64,000 bases of DNA from Paulinella micropora (taxonomy: Eukaryota; Cercozoa; Imbricatea; Euglyphida), in NCBI GenBank assembly GCA_009731375.1, contig BJOX01000151.1:114563-178562 (forward strand). Direction: 5' to 3'. A program made the position numbers and the translations under genes. Below, one piece after another: positions 58,621 through 64,000 of the stretch (positions are counted from its first letter, which is position 1; each line of letters opens with the position of its first letter). The notes beneath the pieces were generated by a model. The model made no database searches, was not told where the DNA came from, and saw only the letters and a list, made by a program, of their open reading frames with translations.

Positions 58621-58732
58621 CCCTTCCAGAGCTAAGGCTTGCAGCAGCCCAGAGGCAGCGAAGTCTTGCAAGTCAAGCGCCTCGCTCGGCCTGCTGTCAG
58701 GATCTGAGACATAGAGCGCCTGCGACCCGTAC
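58621..58732 (-). other. exon-like island with a partial duplicate
   Basis: Minus strand: CTCTAG, then 112 bp open ([37 protein letters not shown]), then GTATTC. Its first 45 bp recur at 58862-58907 beyond a TAG array. Confidence 0.5.
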
Positions 58733-58735
58733 CTA

Positions 58736-58763
58736 GAGAGGAGGAGAAGGAGGAGGAGGAGGT

Positions 58764-58806
<43 letters not shown>

Positions 58807-58976
58807 TAGTGGTAGTAGTGGTAGTAGTGGTAGTAGTGGTAGTAGTGGTAGTAGTGGTAGTCGGCTGTCAGGTCTGAGACATAGAGCGCCTGCGACCCGC
58901 ACCTAGAGGAGGAGCCCATAACCTCAACAACAGCAATCACAACGGCACTACTAATACTACTAAGTGACTACTACTA

Positions 58977-59037
<61 letters not shown>

Positions 59038-59047
59038 CTACTACTAC

Positions 59048-59114
<67 letters not shown>

Positions 59115-59146
59115 CACTACTACCACTACCACTACTACCACTACTA

Positions 59147-59209
<63 letters not shown>

Positions 59210-59210
59210 T

Positions 59211-59249
<39 letters not shown>

Positions 59250-59262
59250 AACTACAACTAAA
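58736..59262. repeat. (TAG)n / (CTA)n with partial exon copy
   Basis: TAG/TGG to 58860, exon fragment 58862-58907, then CTA/ACT 58960-59262: complementary arrays facing each other. Confidence 0.95.
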
Positions 59263-59354
59263 AATAATCTACCGTTGTCTGTTTTGGCTCTTGTCCCAGC
59301 CATCATAGCCATAGTCATCGCGTATCACAACCGGTAGTGAGTCGATGTATGCCA

Positions 59355-59660
59355 CACCTGTATGTACGTATGTATGCATGTGTATGTATGTATGTATGTA
59401 TGTATGTATGTATGCATGCATGCATGCATGCATGCACATATATGTATATATATGTATATGTATGTATATGTATACCATCGCGCGGAACCAGAGAAGGGTC
59501 GTCCCACAACTGACATACATACATAGAGACATAAATACATACATACATACATACATACATACATACATACATACATACATACACACACATACATACACAC
59601 ACATACATACATACATACATACACACACATACATACACACACACATACATACATACACAC
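59355..59660. repeat. (ATGT)n and (ACAT)n inverted pair
   Basis: ATGT to 59470, ACAT from 59515; a 45-bp spacer lies between. Confidence 0.97.
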
Positions 59661-59689
59661 CTGATGTTCTCTGGGCAGCATGGCCGAGG

Positions 59690-60073
59690 AGGGGGCCTTC
59701 TGTTTTGTTTCATCCTTTAGTCATGCAAAACAAACCATTGCAAAAAATCAAACAGTATGGACGAGTGAAAAATTTCGGCCACCTCAAATTTTGGCAAAAA
59801 AAAAAAACTTATCTTGCGGTTACATGACTAGGAAAGAATTCCGACCACCCAAAGTTTTGTGCAAAAATAACGTATTCTGCGGTCAAAAATCACTGGCAGA
59901 AAATTTTTACTCGTCCCTATATCTAGCTGTCAATTTTTTTGTTTTGTTCCCTGCGAAACAATCGCAAAAAATCAAAAAAGTGTATTAAAGATGCTAAGAT
60001 GACAATAATCACATCCTTGAGTGCGTCAGGACTCCTTGGAGAATTCAAAACAAACCATTGCAAAAAAACAAAA

Positions 60074-60167
<94 letters not shown>

Positions 60168-60250
60168 NNNNNNNNNNTTTATGTTTTGTTACATCATTGG
60201 GTGCAAAACAAACAATTGCACAAATCAAATAGTATCAAAGCTGTCAGTTT
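59690..60250. repeat. degenerate GCAAAACAAACCATTGCAAA repeats, poly-A and gap
   Basis: Four diverged units at about 59725, 59955, 60045 and 60195; poly-A 60076-60167; N 60168-60177. Confidence 0.75.
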
Positions 60251-60254
60251 TCTA

Positions 60255-60600
60255 TATAGACATAGACGTAGACATAGACATAGAAATAGACATAGAAGAC
60301 ACAGACACAGACACAGACACAGACAACACAGACACAGACACAGACACAGACACAGACATAGACATAGACATAGACATAGATATAGACATAGACATAGACA
60401 TAGACATAGACAGAGACAGAGACAGAGACATAGACATATAGACATATAGACATAGACATATAGACATAGACATAGACATAGACATAAACATAGACATAGA
60501 CCTAGACCTAGACCTAGACCTAGACGTAGACGTAGACGTAGACGTAGACCTAGACCTAGACCTAGACATAGACATAGACATAGACATAGACAGTAGATAG
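60255..60600. repeat. (GACATA/GACACA/GACCTA)n hexamer array
   Basis: About 58 hexamers with ordered sub-blocks. Confidence 0.97.
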
Positions 60601-60659
60601 ATAGGTATACAACCTTGGACGAGTTGGCCTGACCTTCTGCTCGTTGCACTGTGTCCTCC

Positions 60660-60693
60660 CCTACATGTATGTATGTGTATGTATTTATGTATG

Positions 60694-60724
<31 letters not shown>

Positions 60725-60853
60725 TGTTATGTATGTATGTATGTATGTATTTATGTATGCATGCATGCATGCATGTATGTATGTATGTGTGTATGTATGT
60801 ATGTATGTATGTATGTATGCATATATTTATGTATGTATGTATGTATGTATGTA

Positions 60854-60889
<36 letters not shown>

Positions 60890-60892
60890 TTA
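60660..60892. repeat. (ATGT)n
   Basis: TATG array. Confidence 0.97.
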
Positions 60893-60929
60893 TACCTTGC
60901 CGTCTGAGGCGGATGGTTGGGTGTTGATC

Positions 60930-60930
60930 C

Positions 60931-60984
<54 letters not shown>

Positions 60985-61010
60985 TCAGACAGATTGTTGG
61001 GTTTTGATCC

Positions 61011-61053
<43 letters not shown>

Positions 61054-61097
61054 TAGATAGATAGATAGGTAGGTAGATAGGTAGGTAGGTAGGTAGG

Positions 61098-61128
<31 letters not shown>

Positions 61129-61215
61129 GTAGGTAGATAGGTAGGTAGGTAGGTAGGTAGGTAGATAGATAGATAGATAGATAGATGGATAGATAGATAG
61201 ATAAAGTAGATAAAA

Positions 61216-61282
<67 letters not shown>

Positions 61283-61397
61283 GTAGGTAGTTAGATAGGT
61301 AAGTAGATAGGTAAGTAGATAGATAGATAGATAGATATATAGATAGATAGATAGGTAGGTAGGTAGGTAGGTAGATAGATAGATAGATAGATAGAAT

Positions 61398-61430
<33 letters not shown>

Positions 61431-61447
61431 GTAGGTAGGTAGGTAGG

Positions 61448-61482
<35 letters not shown>

Positions 61483-61510
61483 GTAGGTAGGTAGGTAGGT
61501 AGATAGACAG
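60930..61510. repeat. (GATA)n/(GGTA)n
   Basis: Alternating GATA and GGTA blocks. TTGTTGGGTTTTGATCCTAG (60991) repeats GGTTGGGTGTTGATCCTAG (60913). Confidence 0.97.
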
Positions 61511-61514
61511 CTAC

Positions 61515-61583
61515 ATGTAGTAGCAGCGGTCCAAAGCTCCCTAGCCAGGCCGGCAAGGCTGTGCCAGCACGCGCCGAAGTCGG
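61515..61583 (-). other. exon-like island
   Basis: Minus strand reads ADFGACWHSLAGLARELWTA. A copy (HSLAGLARELRTA) lies in the centre of the palindrome at 62182-62240. Confidence 0.45.
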
Positions 61584-61589
61584 CCTATC

Positions 61590-61602
61590 TATCCATCTAT
61601 CC

Positions 61603-61698
<96 letters not shown>
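61590..61698. repeat. (CTAT)n
   Basis: About 27 units. Confidence 0.97.
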
Positions 61699-62788
<1,090 letters not shown>

Positions 62789-62939
62789 ACCCTGAGGGAA
62801 CAGGATTGTGCTTCCCGTCGCTATTTCGGCATATGACTTATAGGCGTATGGCTAGGCACACATAAGGCACCCCACCACGGGCCCAGCACACCCACACCAT
62901 CCCCTAATTCTCTGTCTGTCGACAGATGGCACCCATTTC

Positions 62940-63064
62940 AAATAGATAGATAAATAGATAGATAGATAGATAGATAGATAATATATATACATATATATAT
63001 ATTTATATATATTTTTATATATGAATATACATATATATGTATACACATATACGTATATATATGT

Positions 63065-63113
<49 letters not shown>

Positions 63114-63279
63114 AAAAGGTAGGTAGGTAGGTACATAGATAGATAGATATATAGATAGGTAGGTAGGTAGGTAGATAGATAGACAGATAGACAGATAGAT
63201 AGATAGATAGATATATAGATAAATAGATAGATAGATAGATAGATAGGTAGATAGATAGGTAGGTAGGTAGGTAGGTAGG

Positions 63280-63310
<31 letters not shown>

Positions 63311-63343
63311 GTAGGTAGGTAGGTAGGTAAGTAGGTAGGTAGG

Positions 63344-63406
<63 letters not shown>

Positions 63407-63410
63407 GCTG
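62940..63410. repeat. (GATA)n/(TA)n/(GGTA)n
   Basis: Tetranucleotides with an AT-rich TATATA core at 62980-63060. Confidence 0.97.
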
Positions 63411-63412
63411 AC

Positions 63413-63486
63413 CTCAGCGCAGGCAGCTTCTGCGCCGCGCGAGTCAATGCCCGCACCCACGCCACTGAACAAGAAGCGGAGAAATT
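63413..63486 (-). other. duplicated exon, copy 1 (longest)
   Basis: Minus strand: [25 protein letters not shown], then GTCAGC. A degenerate copy of the second half lies at 62400-62443. Three further copies of the first half follow at 63611, 63725 and 63821. Confidence 0.6.
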
Positions 63487-63610
63487 CCTAGGCAAGGTAA
63501 TTAGGTAGTTAGGTAGTTAATTGGATGGTTGAATAGTTAGATAGGTAGGTATGTAGTAGATAGCTAGTTGTTTAGGTAGGTAGATAGGTGGTAAGTTAGC
63601 TAGATAGGTA

Positions 63611-63653
63611 GATACCGGCACTCACCGCACTGAACAAGGAACGAAGAAAGTTC
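63611..63653 (-). other. duplicated exon, copy 2
   Basis: Minus strand: FLRSLFSAVSAGI; one extra base near its start. Confidence 0.55.
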
Positions 63654-63724
63654 TAGGCAGATTATTAATGTAGATAGTTAGTCTCTTAGCTGGGGATAAC
63701 GGTAGGTATTAAGGCAGATATGAG

Positions 63725-63766
63725 GATGCCCGTACCCACCCAACTGAATAGAGAGCGCAGAAATTC
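63725..63766 (-). other. duplicated exon, copy 3
   Basis: Minus strand: EFLRSLFSWVGTGI. Confidence 0.55.
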
Positions 63767-63820
63767 CTACTTAGTTAGTATGGTAGTCAGTTAGTAATTA
63801 ATTAGGTAGGTAGTTAGGTA

Positions 63821-63862
63821 GATGCCATCACCCACCCCACTGAACAAGAAGCGAAGAAACTC
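63821..63862 (-). other. duplicated exon, copy 4
   Basis: Minus strand: [14 protein letters not shown]. Confidence 0.55.
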
Positions 63863-63879
63863 CCACAAGGAGCTAGTAA

Positions 63880-63960
63880 TTATTTAGGTAGGTAGGTAGA
63901 AAGGTAGATAGAGAGATAGATAGATAGATAGGTAGGTAGGTAGGTAGGTAGGTAGTAGAG
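63880..63960. repeat. (GGTA/GATA)n at window end
   Basis: Short tetranucleotide array. Confidence 0.95.
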
Positions 63961-64000
63961 AGAATAGAATAGATGACCAACTTTGCAGCAGGCAGCGCCC

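Overview
This window is nuclear eukaryotic DNA. There are no bacterial operons or ribosome binding sites. It holds four Ty1/copia LTR retrotransposons, tRNA-derived SINE copies, GT/AG-bounded exon-like islands, very large microsatellite blocks and ten assembly gaps. The style (sparse short exons in introns full of GATA, ACAT, ACT and GAA repeats, with divergent copia elements) suggests an alga or other protist. A chromerid such as Chromera velia is my best guess, but nothing here proves the species.

Left part, 1-27 kb, is a retrotransposon cluster. Element 1 (+ strand, 1782-11106) has 328/335-bp LTRs and a 5-bp target duplication (AAGTC), but its genes are broken. Element 2 (- strand) starts about 20 bp further on, at 11129. 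Its other LTR (from 19905) is split by element 3 (- strand, 20004-26353), which is flanked by AGGAC and has almost identical LTRs, and the LTR resumes to 26608. Element 3 is the youngest and carries the only intact integrase-RT-RNase H frame. A 271-bp inverted-repeat (MITE-like) element follows at 26616-26886. Elements 1-3 share a Cys3-His module upstream of the protease. All four elements share a Trp/Tyr-rich module between integrase and RT. Elements 1, 3 and 4 share a short conserved 3' untranslated motif.

Middle part, 27-50 kb, is mostly microsatellite: GATA/GACA, ACAT/ATGT, TAG/ACT, GAA/GGAGCA and CA. Between the blocks lie short islands that read as exons, mostly on the - strand, with AG/GT borders. 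Several are duplicated with mainly synonymous differences. Also here are a small repeat family at 34.9-36.9 kb, a tRNA-like SINE at 36.3 kb, a non-LTR RT fragment at 47.1 kb and a RanBP2-type zinc finger at 48.3 kb.

Right part, 50-64 kb, holds a fourth, degenerate copia element (- strand, about 51.4-55.6 kb), then a divergent pair of small ORFs resembling DNA-virus or virophage genes (56.2-56.9 kb), inverted copies of the dispersed repeats, a 1.1-kb imperfect palindrome (61.7-62.8 kb) and a four-copy array of one exon (63.4-63.9 kb).

The copia parts would work together as a replication cycle (Gag particle, protease, integrase, RT/RNase H, with LTR/PBS/PPT signals). Only element 3 looks close to competent, and its gag is partly hidden by a gap. 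The host gene or genes on the right cannot be assembled from sequence alone.
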